31,816 nt of DNA from an uncultured Campylobacter sp. (GTDB lineage Bacteria; Campylobacterota; Campylobacteria; Campylobacterales; Campylobacteraceae), in contig CALCKS010000106.1 in NCBI GenBank assembly GCA_937965895.1, forward strand, positions 1-31,816, given 5' to 3'. The translations under genes were made by a program, and so were the position numbers. Under the pieces are notes generated by a model that did not search any database, was not told the DNA's origin, and worked only from the letters and a program-made list of their open reading frames with translations. Positions 8,052 to 16,764 of the stretch are shown here, one piece after another. Within the stretch, counting starts at the first letter, position 1. Every line of letters starts with the position of its first letter.

Positions 8052-8172
8052 CTTTGATGAGTAGCGGTTTAAGAAAATCGAGATTTAGTGCGAAATATTT
8101 AGAAATAAAACATGATGATGCCTGTTGCTTTTTGGATTTTATTGAAATGCTTTAGATTGTAAAAATAGAGGA

Positions 8173-8248
8173 TGGTGGTTAGAGGCAGAATCGAACTGCC
8201 GACACGCAGATTTTCAGTCTGCTGCTCTACCGACTGAGCTATCCAACC
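8173..8248 (-). tRNA. tRNA-Phe (anticodon GAA)
   Basis: The minus strand reads GGTTGGA TAGCTCAG at the 5' end and TCTAACC ACCA at the 3' end, which pair as a seven-base acceptor stem with one G-U pair. The anticodon loop CTGAAAA carries GAA, and GTTCGATTC is the T arm. The 76-base length is standard and the CCA end is encoded. A possible -10 box (TAAAAT on the minus strand, 8270-8275) lies about 22 bases upstream. It stands alone between the MFS gene and murD. Confidence 0.97.
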
Positions 8249-8269
8249 ACGCTGTTAAAAAGAAATGTG

Positions 8270-8275
8270 ATTTTA
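8270..8275 (-). promoter_or_regulatory. Putative -10 box for tRNA-Phe
   Basis: TAAAAT on the minus strand, 22 bases upstream of the first tRNA base and within A/T-rich flanks, fits a Campylobacter sigma-70 -10 element. There is no recognisable -35 box, as is usual in this genus. Confidence 0.4.
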
Positions 8276-8391
8276 GCCACTTGATACTTAAATTTTGGTT
8301 AAATACGTAAAATTCGGCTCATTTTTAAAGTATAAAATTTTCTTCAAAGGCAGTTGCCCAAATTTAGCGGCTTTACGGCGCATATATCGCG

Positions 8392-9654
8392 TCAAATTTG
8401 CAAATTTAAGATCGCTTTTTTAAATTCATCCCCGCGCTCTACGTAGCTGCTAAACTGATCGAGGCTCGCCGCCGCAGGACTTAAAAGCGCTATCTCATCC
8501 AAATTTTCGCTGTTTTCGCCGACCTTTGCAACACCGTCAAATTTGAAATTTTTATCTATCTCGCCTACTGCGACGTTTAAAAACTCGCATTTCACGGCAA
8601 GGATTTTAAACTCGCCGGCAAGCTTCATTAGCTTGTCAGTATTTGAGCCGATAGCGTAAATTTGCGCCTTGGCGCCGCGCAAGGCTTCAAAAAGCGGCCG
8701 CATATCTACGCCTTTATCGTCGCCGCCTAAAATCAAATGCAAAAATTTGCCCTCATATCGCTTTACGGCCTGGATGCTCGCGTCGATGTTGGTCGCCTTC
8801 GTGTCGTTGACCCACGTCCTGCCGCGCGCGTCGCGAAACTCCTCGAGCTTGTTGCCCTCGATGACAAAGCCGTTTAGTAGCTGTACGTCGCATCTATCGA
8901 GCAAAATTTTCTGGATAGCAAGCGCCAAAAGAGCGTCCGTTAAAAACGGCGTTTTAAAGGCGATATCGCTTAAATTTACCCCGCAAAACTCGGCCAGATC
9001 CGCCTCGTTTTCGTAGCTTATCACCTTTGCTTTAGTGGGCGTCCCGGCGTAAATTTTAGGCAGGATCGCGACCGCGTTTTCGCTCATCGTCTCTAGCGGC
9101 TTTAGCTTGGTGCGCTCATACTGGACAAAATCGCCGTGCCAGCTGAGGTGATCGGGCGTTATAGGCAAAAGCGCGTATATGCCGGGTACGGCAATGTTCG
9201 TGTAGTGCATCGTAAAGGAGCTGGTTTCAAGCACCCAAATTTTGGCGTTTACGTCAAGGTCTGCGAGCGGAACCCCGACGTTGCCGCCCATTACCGAGCC
9301 GTAGCGCGCCAGCAGGTGCTGTGTCATCTTCGTCGTCGTGGTTTTGCCGTTCGTACCGCTGATCCAGACGGCAAAGGGCATCTTGTCGCCGTAAATTTTA
9401 TAAAAATAGTCGTATTCGCTGATGAGATTTTGCGCGTTTTTAACTAGCTCGTGGCTCGGAGGAAAGCCCGGGCTCGGGATCTCGAGGCTGCTTTTTTCTG
9501 GCACAAAAAGGTTTGGCGGCAGTAGCGTATTTCCCCACTCGTCGCTTGAGATCTCGCTAAATTTATCGTCGTAGATGTCCCAGCCGCCCTCTTTGCCGAA
9601 GTTTTTCGCGATCGCGTGGGTCGTGCCGCCGTAACCAAATAGCGATTTTCTCAT
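8392..9654 (-). CDS. murD: UDP-N-acetylmuramoylalanine--D-glutamate ligase
   Basis: A cytoplasmic Mur ligase that adds D-glutamate to UDP-MurNAc-L-alanine using ATP, the second peptide-stem step of peptidoglycan synthesis. The P-loop is SGTNGKTTTTK (Gly100-Lys104 region). The central-domain signature WVNDTKATNIDASIQAV and the C-terminal LILGGDDKGVDM also identify MurD. At 420 residues it is shorter than the E. coli enzyme, mostly in the N-terminal domain, as I recall for other Campylobacter MurD proteins. The ATG follows GGGGAG. It lies 78 bp downstream of mraY on the same strand, the order known from C. jejuni, so the pair is probably one operon. Confidence 0.95.
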   Translation of the reverse strand: MRKSLFGYGGTTHAIAKNFGKEGGWDIYDDKFSEISSDEWGNTLLPPNLFVPEKSSLEIPSPGFPPSHELVKNAQNLISEYDYFYKIYGDKMPFAVWISGTNGKTTTTKMTQHLLARYGSVMGGNVGVPLADLDVNAKIWVLETSSFTMHYTNIAVPGIYALLPITPDHLSWHGDFVQYERTKLKPLETMSENAVAILPKIYAGTPTKAKVISYENEADLAEFCGVNLSDIAFKTPFLTDALLALAIQKILLDRCDVQLLNGFVIEGNKLEEFRDARGRTWVNDTKATNIDASIQAVKRYEGKFLHLILGGDDKGVDMRPLFEALRGAKAQIYAIGSNTDKLMKLAGEFKILAVKCEFLNVAVGEIDKNFKFDGVAKVGENSENLDEIALLSPAAASLDQFSSYVERGDEFKKAILNLQI

Positions 9655-9732
9655 TTTCTCCCCTTTGCCCTTAAAATTTGCGTTTCTCGTCTGTGCCCGG
9701 ATCAGTTTTTCGCCGTTTTGCTCGCGCTAAAT

Positions 9733-10797
9733 TTACCTGATTTTTAGCGCGGTCATGGCGATCAAATTTGCCAAAACGGCGATGAGCCAAAATCTCACGA
9801 TGATCTTATTTTCCACCCAGCCTTTTATCTCGAAATGATGATGTATCGGCGCCATGAGAAAAATTCTCTTTTTAAAAATTTTAAAGCTCCCGACCTGCAA
9901 AATCACGCTCAAAGTCTCCATCACGAACACAAATCCGATGATGATGAGCAGGATTTCATTTTTTGTCATCACGCCCATAAGCCCGATATATGCGCCCACG
10001 CTCAGGCTTCCGCTATCTCCCATGAAAACCTCGGCCGGATGGCAGTTAAACCACAAAAATCCCATCAAAGAGCCGATCAGTGCAGCAGCTACGACGACCG
10101 TCTCGCCCACGCCCGCGATCTTTGGTAAAAGCAGATACGAGCTAAACACCGCGTGTCCGCAGATGTAGGCAAATACGCCAAGTGTCAGTAGCGAAAATAC
10201 CGCAGGCACCGTAGCTAGCCCGTCTAGGCCGTCGGTTAAATTTACCGCGTTTGAGGCCGCTACGATGACGAGCGTCCAAAAGGCCACAGCAAAAACGCCT
10301 AGATCAAGCACGGGAAATTTATAAAACGGTAGGTAAAATTTGCTCCCCAGCTCGCCGTGTAAATACAGCATCGAAGAAACGGCAAAGGCTATCAAAATTT
10401 GCACCACAAGCTTAGCTCTGGGGCTTAGTCCGTCGTGGTTTTTGCCGCCTGAGATTTTGCGAAAATCATCTTTAAACCCAAGCGCCGTAAAGCCCGCTAG
10501 ACAGATTAGCGAAGCAAGGACGAATACGTTATCAAGGCGCGCACAGATCACGCTCGCCGCAAGTGCGGCTCCGATAAAGACCAGCCCGCCCATCGTCGGC
10601 GTTTTGGCCTTTTTTTGGTGTGTTTGCGGAGCTAGCTCGTAGATGGGCTGGGCGGCGTTTTTGGCCTTTGCCCAGGCGATAAATTTAGGTAGCGCCCAAA
10701 CGGTCAAGCAAAATGCGATAAAAAACGAAAAACCCGCGCGAACGGTGATGTATTGAAAGATATTAAAATTTAACAATTCATAAATATAGTAAAACAT
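9733..10797 (-). CDS. mraY: Phospho-N-acetylmuramoyl-pentapeptide transferase
   Basis: A polytopic inner-membrane enzyme that transfers phospho-MurNAc-pentapeptide from UDP to undecaprenyl phosphate, making lipid I. The length of 354 residues and about ten membrane helices are normal. Family motifs appear in order: KKAKTPTMGG, the metal-site segment GFKDDFRKISGG, NAVNLTDGLDGLA, FMGDSGSLSVGAYIG and MAPIHHHFE. Its start faces the OmpA-lipoprotein cassette across a 210-bp divergent region, and murD follows 78 bp downstream. In C. jejuni the gene upstream on the opposite strand is gpmI. Here the three-gene cassette intervenes. Confidence 0.96.
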   Translation of the reverse strand: MFYYIYELLNFNIFQYITVRAGFSFFIAFCLTVWALPKFIAWAKAKNAAQPIYELAPQTHQKKAKTPTMGGLVFIGAALAASVICARLDNVFVLASLICLAGFTALGFKDDFRKISGGKNHDGLSPRAKLVVQILIAFAVSSMLYLHGELGSKFYLPFYKFPVLDLGVFAVAFWTLVIVAASNAVNLTDGLDGLATVPAVFSLLTLGVFAYICGHAVFSSYLLLPKIAGVGETVVVAAALIGSLMGFLWFNCHPAEVFMGDSGSLSVGAYIGLMGVMTKNEILLIIIGFVFVMETLSVILQVGSFKIFKKRIFLMAPIHHHFEIKGWVENKIIVRFWLIAVLANLIAMTALKIR

Positions 10798-10938
10798 AAA
10801 AGCCTTTATTTTAAAAAAACTAATTTTAATACAGTAGCATTAAAAGTAAGCTAAAATTTGACCTCATCAGAAGTGATTTGCCTAAAAGAGTTCATTGCTC
10901 TTGCCTCTATTTTCGGATAAATTCGCATTAAAAAATTA

Positions 10939-10967
10939 TTGACACGACTATGTTTTTATGGTAATAT
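10939..10967 (+). promoter_or_regulatory. Near-consensus sigma-70 promoter of the OmpA/TM/vWA cassette
   Basis: TTGACA (10939-10944), a 17-base spacer and TAATAT (10962-10967) form a textbook -35/-10 pair with transcription expected near 10974. This lies 35 bases before the chosen ATG at 11009 and excludes the upstream in-frame ATG at 10958 as a start. A full -35 box is unusual for Campylobacter. Confidence 0.75.
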
Positions 10968-11008
10968 TTAATTTTTTTATAAGCTCCACTGGAAGGCAAA
11001 TTTTTAAG

Positions 11009-12472
11009 ATGAATAAACGAATTTTTATCTGCGCTCCGCTAGTTTTAGCTCTGAGTGGTTGCGCCAATCTAGGCGAAAACGTCGGCAAGATTGGTGGAAC
11101 CGCAATAGGAACTGCCGGAGGTGCGGCGATAGGCAAAGAAGTTGGCGGCGATAAGGGTATGGTGATAGGAGCCGTAGTGGGCGGAGTAATCGGATATTTC
11201 GTCGGAGATTATATCGACGAAAGACGCGCGCAACAAAAGAAAGTCTCTCAAGTGTACAACGTTGAAATAACGCAAGAAGACGTAAAGATAGACGGCAAAA
11301 GAGGCGATAAAGTAAGTATAACTACTAGCGAGAGTCAGTTTGCCGCTAATCAAAGCGTATTAAACCCTCAAGCTAGCGAGTATTTCTCGCAAATGGCCCG
11401 TACATATAAGGGTGGTTCGCAAAAAATACTAGTCGTCGGACATACTGACGATAGCGGATCTAGTACAAAAAATCAACTTTTATCCGAAGCCCGCGCTAAA
11501 ACCGTAGGGCAAATTTTTACGGAAAACGGAGTCGACGCAAAAAATATTTATTATTTAGGCGCGGGAGAAACTAATCCCGTAGCTGATAACAATAAAGAAC
11601 AAGGCAGGGCTAAAAATAGGCGCGTGGAAATTCTTGAGTTGCAAAGCGAGGCTGATATCGTAAAATATGCGCAAGAAAATAATAGCAATCCGGCCTTTTT
11701 TACTAAAATTCCTAAATCGGGTCAGGAAAAATTTTCCGATGAACGAAAGCAGGATGTTTTGGCCAGTCAAATTTCGAAAACTGAGCCTACTCAGGGCAAA
11801 AACAGTGCCGTAAAAGAAAAAACAAAAATGGCTAAATCCTCTAAAAAAACGGAAGTCAAAAAAAACGAAAAAGCTAGCGCGCTAGCGGTCAAAAGCGGCG
11901 TATTTGTAGATTTTGGAGGTAGGCCGCGAAGCGGGGATTCGTTTATGCTAGAAGATCGATACGGCGGCAAGGAAGATATTGGTTTTTCTCTAATAACCAA
12001 GGCGTATGCAGATAATTTTACGTTTAATTGCACGGCGGACGAATACCGAGAAAACGGTGCGCTAAAAAAACTTGACGGCGGTGAAATAGTATATAAAACT
12101 ACCGATCACAAAAAGGCTCTAAACGGTGGAGCTTGGGATACCGTTTTAAACAATAATCGCTTAGGCATCGGTCCCATATCGGTGCTAAAAGATGGCGAAG
12201 CGGATAAAAATCCTCAAATTTTTATCTATAAGGACGCGATAAATAAAAAGACCGCCGATTTTAAAATAGAGGGTAGGGTTAATACTTATCGAGGTAAAAA
12301 CGGTTTACTTTATAGAGTTTTTGCACAAGACGACGGCTCGCCTATAAAATGTCTAGACATAGTTTTTGATAACAATGATGCGTCAAAAGCCTCGGGATAT
12401 GTCTATTATTTTGCGTCGAGCGGAAATTTGATGGAAAAAGATTTTAATATTAAGCCGTTAAGGAGAGAGTAA
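11009..12472 (+). CDS. OmpA-domain lipoprotein with glycine zipper and long C-terminal extension
   Basis: This 487-residue protein starts with a lipoprotein signal peptide ending in the lipobox LSGC (Cys18), so it should be membrane-anchored by lipid. A glycine-zipper region follows (about 24-68, repeated GxxxG). Next comes an OmpA C-terminal-like peptidoglycan-binding domain (about 100-210) with the conserved segments VVGHTDDSGS and GRAKNRRVEI. Residues 211-487 are unlike anything I recognise: a Lys-rich linker (about 270-305), then a mixed domain. The ATG at 11009 is preceded by GGAAGG and sits downstream of the promoter. The stop abuts the next start codon directly, so the three genes are translationally coupled. 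It probably ties this system to peptidoglycan. Confidence 0.88.
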   Translation: MNKRIFICAPLVLALSGCANLGENVGKIGGTAIGTAGGAAIGKEVGGDKGMVIGAVVGGVIGYFVGDYIDERRAQQKKVSQVYNVEITQEDVKIDGKRGDKVSITTSESQFAANQSVLNPQASEYFSQMARTYKGGSQKILVVGHTDDSGSSTKNQLLSEARAKTVGQIFTENGVDAKNIYYLGAGETNPVADNNKEQGRAKNRRVEILELQSEADIVKYAQENNSNPAFFTKIPKSGQEKFSDERKQDVLASQISKTEPTQGKNSAVKEKTKMAKSSKKTEVKKNEKASALAVKSGVFVDFGGRPRSGDSFMLEDRYGGKEDIGFSLITKAYADNFTFNCTADEYRENGALKKLDGGEIVYKTTDHKKALNGGAWDTVLNNNRLGIGPISVLKDGEADKNPQIFIYKDAINKKTADFKIEGRVNTYRGKNGLLYRVFAQDDGSPIKCLDIVFDNNDASKASGYVYYFASSGNLMEKDFNIKPLRRE

Positions 12473-13966
12473 ATGGATGGGATTTTAGCTTTCTTGTCGC
12501 TATATCGCCTTTGGGTTAGTGCTGTTATAGCTACGATTATTTTGATTTTATTGATTATTAAATTTTGGGATAGGATTAAATTTTGGTGGCTTTGCTTTTG
12601 GACTAGCTTCCCGGTTGTGGGTACAATAGCGTCCTTGTATAAGTTAAAAGAAACCGAAAGAGACGGTTGGTTTAAAAGCGAAAAGACTATTTGTTCCAAA
12701 TTTTATAGCTTTTATAGAAATTTACTTGGCAAGGATCCTGATTTTTATGCCAACTGTGCCTTATATCTAGAAAAGGCGCAAGAAACTGATAGAAAAGAAG
12801 CCCCGCTTATGGTGTGGATAGTTATATTTTTGTTGGTTGTGGCGGAGGCCTTAGGTTTTGCCTACGTGCTAGCTGGTTATACTATACCTGGGGCTAGCGA
12901 ATCGTTGCAACAAAAGGGTGCTTTGGCGATCGCTTTTGTTATCTCCGTCATTTTGGTCGGTTTTACGCATTTTACGGGCGGTGAAATTTATAGAAATAGC
13001 GTGTATAAGAAAATAAGAGAGTGGTGGATAAACGACGATAACGATAAGCCTAGATTAAAACCGGATAACGAAGAAATTACCCTACAAAACAACAGAGCCG
13101 ACGATGGAAGACCTAAATATATCAAAGTCTTAAATAGAGTAAATGCAAATGCAAACGTAACTCCAAAATGGCATATAACCGTAATCACGGCTATATTAAT
13201 CGCGTTAATAGCCGTAGGCGCTACCTACGTACGCGGACAAGTGCTTGAAAAGCAACTAAATCAAGAAATTTCAAACATTGGTATAAATATATACGATAAT
13301 GCGCCAAGCGAACTTGGGCAAATCCAAGAAAATGCTGATAAAAAGGCTTTGGAAGAACAGCAAGATGCCGATAGAAAGGGTGGTTGGGCTACTTTTATAG
13401 TTTTAGCGGTACTTTTTGTTTTTATTCAAATTTTAGGAATTCTTTTAGGATACAAGTGGGGCTTCGTCGGCAAAGAAAGTAAAAAGGCGTATAGCTATAT
13501 AAAAGGTTTTTATAGTGCGGAAGAATTTGAGGATTATTACGAGCGAGAAAAGGATAGGATAATATCTAAAGCAAACGAAAAGCTTGCCGTTCTTCACTCG
13601 AAAATGGCTAGGTATATCGGCGGTACAACGATTAATTCCGACGAAAGAAATTTGTTAAATAGCGCAAACCAGCGTACTTTCGAAAGATACATTCAAACAA
13701 GAGCTTTGTCCAAACAAGAGCAAAAGGTTGCCGAAAGCGAGCAAAGGCAGTTTAATAAGCGCATGAAAAATCAAGAAAATTTAAGCAAAAGCGAACCTTT
13801 TGTGTCTGAGTCCGAGCCCAATCAAACGACTTCCACTCCCCGCGATAACGTCAAAAGAAGAGAGATTTTGGAGATAAAAAAAGAGCTAAAAGAGCTTAAG
13901 AAAAACGGCGGAGACGAGGGGAAAATTTTGGATCTAGAAGAAAGATTGTTGGAGCTGGAGGACTAG
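12473..13966 (+). CDS. Polytopic membrane protein with coiled-coil C-terminus, unknown function
   Basis: This 497-residue protein has about five membrane helices, near residues 13-31, 111-134, 148-168, 233-253 and 305-327. A cytoplasm-like charged loop lies at 170-232 and another hydrophilic segment at 254-304. A long charged tail (330-497) ends in a likely coiled coil rich in Lys, Glu and Leu. I see no MotA/TolQ/ExbB signature, ATPase motif or transporter motif. It begins immediately after the OmpA-lipoprotein stop, using GGAGAG within the end of that gene, and its own stop abuts the next ATG. The tight coupling suggests a stable complex with both neighbours. The function is not known to me. 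Confidence 0.85.
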   Translation: MDGILAFLSLYRLWVSAVIATIILILLIIKFWDRIKFWWLCFWTSFPVVGTIASLYKLKETERDGWFKSEKTICSKFYSFYRNLLGKDPDFYANCALYLEKAQETDRKEAPLMVWIVIFLLVVAEALGFAYVLAGYTIPGASESLQQKGALAIAFVISVILVGFTHFTGGEIYRNSVYKKIREWWINDDNDKPRLKPDNEEITLQNNRADDGRPKYIKVLNRVNANANVTPKWHITVITAILIALIAVGATYVRGQVLEKQLNQEISNIGINIYDNAPSELGQIQENADKKALEEQQDADRKGGWATFIVLAVLFVFIQILGILLGYKWGFVGKESKKAYSYIKGFYSAEEFEDYYEREKDRIISKANEKLAVLHSKMARYIGGTTINSDERNLLNSANQRTFERYIQTRALSKQEQKVAESEQRQFNKRMKNQENLSKSEPFVSESEPNQTTSTPRDNVKRREILEIKKELKELKKNGGDEGKILDLEERLLELED

Positions 13967-14767
13967 ATGAGAAAAATTTTACTATTTTGCGTATTTTGTG
14001 CGGTTGCTTTTTGTGCACCGAGTTGCTATGACGCGAACAAAATCGAAAAGCCTACTCTAGCCGAAGAAAAGGCGATTTTTGTACTTATAGACGAGACAAC
14101 ACTATTTGATGAGTCGCTAAAAGAACAAATCATAAACAATACTTTGCGATTCGCAAAACAAGGCAATCATATTTTTATAGCTAAATTTTCAGCTTTCTTA
14201 CATGATAGATACAACGAAGTATTGTTTGATTTTACCTTGGACTTTCCGCTTAATCAAGAGCAAAGATATGAAACAAACAAAAGCGTTTTAGCCAAATTTG
14301 ATAAATGTTTAAAAGATCAATTGGGCTATGTAAGAAAAAATATAAGTGAAAGTATTAAAAATGCTTTTTTAAAAAAAGGCGATAATGTAGCCAAATCAGA
14401 TGTTTTATATGCGCTAAAAGATTTTGCGCAAAATACGATATCTATAGATGAAGCACACGACAAGATAGTACTGATAGCTTCTGACATGCTGGAAAATTCA
14501 TCTGTTACCAGCTTTTATTCCAAAGGCAAACCGCGACTGATAGATAGCAAAAAAGAGCTTGGTTTTGTAGATAAAAACGGCCTTTTTGCAGACTTCGGTG
14601 CAGCCAAAATTTACATCGTGGGTGCAGGGCTTAACGAAAGTGACAAAGCCTATGTAAATCCACAGATACTGAATTCTCTAGATAGTTTTTGGAGGGAGTA
14701 CTTTAAAAAATCAAATGCTACATTAATCGAAATGGGGACTCCATCCTTAAAGCGAGAAATTAAGTAA
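13967..14767 (+). CDS. Exported vWA-like protein, third gene of the cassette
   Basis: This 266-residue protein has an N-terminal signal sequence (about residues 1-20, Cys-rich, without a canonical lipobox). The mature part has the strand order of a von Willebrand factor A-like domain: AIFVLIDETTLFD (Asp42, Thr44 in the position of the first metal-site loop), IFIAKFSAF, a Lys-Ser-Asp near 143-145, KIVLIASDMLENSS (Asp173) and a final strand KIYIVGAGL. The classic DxSxS loop is not intact, so metal binding is uncertain. The start is set by GGAGG shortly before the ATG, and the stop of the previous gene touches it. A periplasmic partner of the OmpA lipoprotein is the likely location. The fold call is moderate confidence. 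Confidence 0.75.
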   Translation: MRKILLFCVFCAVAFCAPSCYDANKIEKPTLAEEKAIFVLIDETTLFDESLKEQIINNTLRFAKQGNHIFIAKFSAFLHDRYNEVLFDFTLDFPLNQEQRYETNKSVLAKFDKCLKDQLGYVRKNISESIKNAFLKKGDNVAKSDVLYALKDFAQNTISIDEAHDKIVLIASDMLENSSVTSFYSKGKPRLIDSKKELGFVDKNGLFADFGAAKIYIVGAGLNESDKAYVNPQILNSLDSFWREYFKKSNATLIEMGTPSLKREIK

Positions 14768-14842
14768 ATTTTTCCTTAAAACAGTATTTTAACTTTGCCG
14801 TTTTACATAATCTAATATTAAGAAATATACAACAAATTGTGA

Positions 14843-14848
14843 TAAAAT
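14843..14848 (+). promoter_or_regulatory. Putative gpmI -10 box
   Basis: TAAAAT preceded by TGTGA in A/T-rich sequence, 21 bases before the gpmI ATG, fits an extended Campylobacter -10 element. The ribosome binding site AAAAAGGA follows at 14856-14863. This gives gpmI its own promoter apart from the cassette upstream. Confidence 0.45.
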
Positions 14849-14869
14849 TACTGTCAAAAAGGATAAAAA

Positions 14870-16348
14870 ATGGCGCAAAAAACTATTTTGGTGATCACAG
14901 ACGGTATCGGATATAACGAGAGTAGCGAATTTAACGCATTTGCGGCAGCAAAAAAGCCCACATACGACTGGCTGTTTAAAAACGTGCCAAATACGCTCAT
15001 AAAAACCTCGGGCCTGGCAGTGGGCCTACCTGACGGACAGATGGGAAACAGCGAGGTCGGACACATGTGTATCGGCAGCGGGCGGGTTTTGTATCAAAAT
15101 TTGGTAAAAATTTCGCTCGGTTTTGAAAACGGCGAACTGGCTAAAAGCCAAAAGCTTTTAAATTTATTTAAAGCTTGCAAACGCGTCCACGTCGTCGGGC
15201 TCTACTCAGACGGCGGCGTGCACTCGCACATGAGCCACTTTGACGCGATGTGCTCTCTTGCGGTCGCAAACGGCTGCGAGGTGTGCGCTCATGCGATCAC
15301 CGATGGGCGCGACGTAGGCCCGAAAAGCGGGCTGGTTTTCATAAAATCGCTGCAAGAAAAGGCGCAAAATGTGGGCTTTAAGTTAGCTAGCGTTAGCGGT
15401 AGATTTTACGCGATGGACCGCGACAAGCGCTGGGAGCGCGTAAAAACGGCCTACGACGCGATGGCGCGCGGGGAAAACGGGCAAACCGTCTCGCCGCTAG
15501 AATACGTCATGCAAAGCTACGAGGCGGGCGTGACAGACGAGTTTATCGTGCCGGCTAGCTTTGGGGATTTCGGCGGTATCGGCGAGAGCGATGGAGTGAT
15601 ATTTATAAATTTTAGAAACGACCGCGTACGCGAGATCGCGGCGGCTTTGGGCGATGAAAATTTTAGCGAATTTGCGCGTCCGTTCGTCGTAAAAAATCTA
15701 CTCACGATGACCGAATACGACGCAAATTTCGCTTTTCCAGTACTTTTTGAAAACGAAAAACTAAAAAATACCCTTGCCGAGGTCGTCGCAAATGCGGGAC
15801 TAACGCAACTACACACCGCCGAGACCGAGAAATACGCGCACGTGACGTTTTTCTTTAACGGCGGCGTCGAGGAGCTCGCCCAAAACGAAACGCGCGTGCT
15901 CGTGCCAAGCCCTAAAGTCAAAACCTACGACGAAAAGCCCGAAATGAGCGCGCAGGCGGTGTGCGAAGCAGTGCTAAAAGGGATGGATGACGGACAAGAC
16001 TTTATCGTGGTAAATTTCGCAAACGGCGACATGGTCGGGCATACGGGCGAATTTGACGCTGCGGTGAAGGCAGTCGAGGCCGTGGATGCGGCGCTGGGAC
16101 GAATCGTGGCAAAGGCAAAAGAGAAAAACTACGCGCTAGTCATCACGAGCGACCACGGCAACTGCGAGCAGATGAGGGACGCGCAGGGCAATCTACTAAC
16201 CAATCACACGACTTTTGACGTATTTTGCTTCGTGATGGGCGAGGGCGTAAAGGCGGTAAAGGCAGGCGGTCTAAACAATATCGCCGCGAGCGTTTTGGCG
16301 CTGATGGGTATCGAAAAACCGGCCGAAATGGACGAGGCACTGTTTTAA
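14870..16348 (+). CDS. gpmI: 2,3-bisphosphoglycerate-independent phosphoglycerate mutase
   Basis: A cytoplasmic manganese enzyme that interconverts 3- and 2-phosphoglycerate in glycolysis and gluconeogenesis. Campylobacter depends on it in the gluconeogenic direction. The 492-residue protein has the alkaline-phosphatase-superfamily metal sites: TDGIG (Asp11), the phosphoserine segment MGNSEVGH (Ser61), HAITDGRDVGP, NFANGDMVGHTG and ITSDHGNCE. Length is normal. AAAAAGGA gives a good start. In C. jejuni this gene lies directly between mraY and fabG; here it is separated from both by accessory modules. Confidence 0.95.
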   Translation: MAQKTILVITDGIGYNESSEFNAFAAAKKPTYDWLFKNVPNTLIKTSGLAVGLPDGQMGNSEVGHMCIGSGRVLYQNLVKISLGFENGELAKSQKLLNLFKACKRVHVVGLYSDGGVHSHMSHFDAMCSLAVANGCEVCAHAITDGRDVGPKSGLVFIKSLQEKAQNVGFKLASVSGRFYAMDRDKRWERVKTAYDAMARGENGQTVSPLEYVMQSYEAGVTDEFIVPASFGDFGGIGESDGVIFINFRNDRVREIAAALGDENFSEFARPFVVKNLLTMTEYDANFAFPVLFENEKLKNTLAEVVANAGLTQLHTAETEKYAHVTFFFNGGVEELAQNETRVLVPSPKVKTYDEKPEMSAQAVCEAVLKGMDDGQDFIVVNFANGDMVGHTGEFDAAVKAVEAVDAALGRIVAKAKEKNYALVITSDHGNCEQMRDAQGNLLTNHTTFDVFCFVMGEGVKAVKAGGLNNIAASVLALMGIEKPAEMDEALF

Positions 16349-16764
16349 TCCGATTTATTTTTCTTATTCCAAATAAGCTCACTTTGAGCTATTCTTAGTT
16401 TTAAGCCAAGTTTTTAAAATATCCTTTATAAACTTGGTTAACTTTTAAAATGCCTGTATATTTTTTAGCTGATTTTTAGCTTTTTTAATTTTTGTGAGAC
16501 CAGACGTTTGGACGGAGTTTGTTGTTCGGTATGATAACTAAGTGTTTTTATGTTTAATTGATGCAAATATATTACAACTAATCATACGGCAAGCGAGCGC
16601 CTACTTTATTTATCGGCTATATGATCTACTAATCGTATGTGCAAAAGATAAATTTGAGTTAAATTCTAGTAAAATACATAGCTAAATTTTATTATAAAAT
16701 TCGGACGTTTTTTAGTCCTGTTTTTGCGCTAAAATAACATAAAAATTTATCAAAGGAGTTAAGT
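16349..16764. other. Intergenic region before the dynamin cluster
   Basis: About 415 bp of A/T-rich DNA without a gene. It holds an 8-bp inverted repeat CCAAGTTT/AAACTTGG (16406-16413, 16430-16437), a small AGCTCA-CTT-TGAGCT hairpin near 16374-16388 followed by weakly T-rich sequence (a possible gpmI terminator), and a possible -10 box TAAAAT at 16730-16735. The last 150 bp probably carry the promoter of the dynamin operon. Confidence 0.5.
16730..16735 (+). promoter_or_regulatory. Putative -10 box of the dynamin-like operon
   Basis: TAAAAT preceded by a T-rich stretch lies 29 bases upstream of the first ATG of the cluster. The ribosome binding site AAGGAG is at 16753-16758. A second A/T-rich candidate (TATAAAAT-like) occurs near 16693-16700. 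There is no -35 box. Confidence 0.4.

Noticed and set aside
7934..8155. 73-residue frame between the MFS gene and tRNA-Phe
   Set aside because: No ribosome binding site, an AAATTT-rich translation (Asn/Leu/Lys/Phe) and no recognisable domain.
10958..11008. Upstream in-frame ATG giving a 17-residue longer OmpA lipoprotein
   Set aside because: It lies within the promoter, before the -10 box, and would bury the lipoprotein signal peptide. The ATG at 11009 has GGAAGG and gives a normal signal sequence.
11009..14767. Zorya-type or Tol-Pal-type system
   Set aside because: An OmpA domain is present, but the partner membrane protein has no MotA/TolQ pattern and there is no helicase or nuclease gene.
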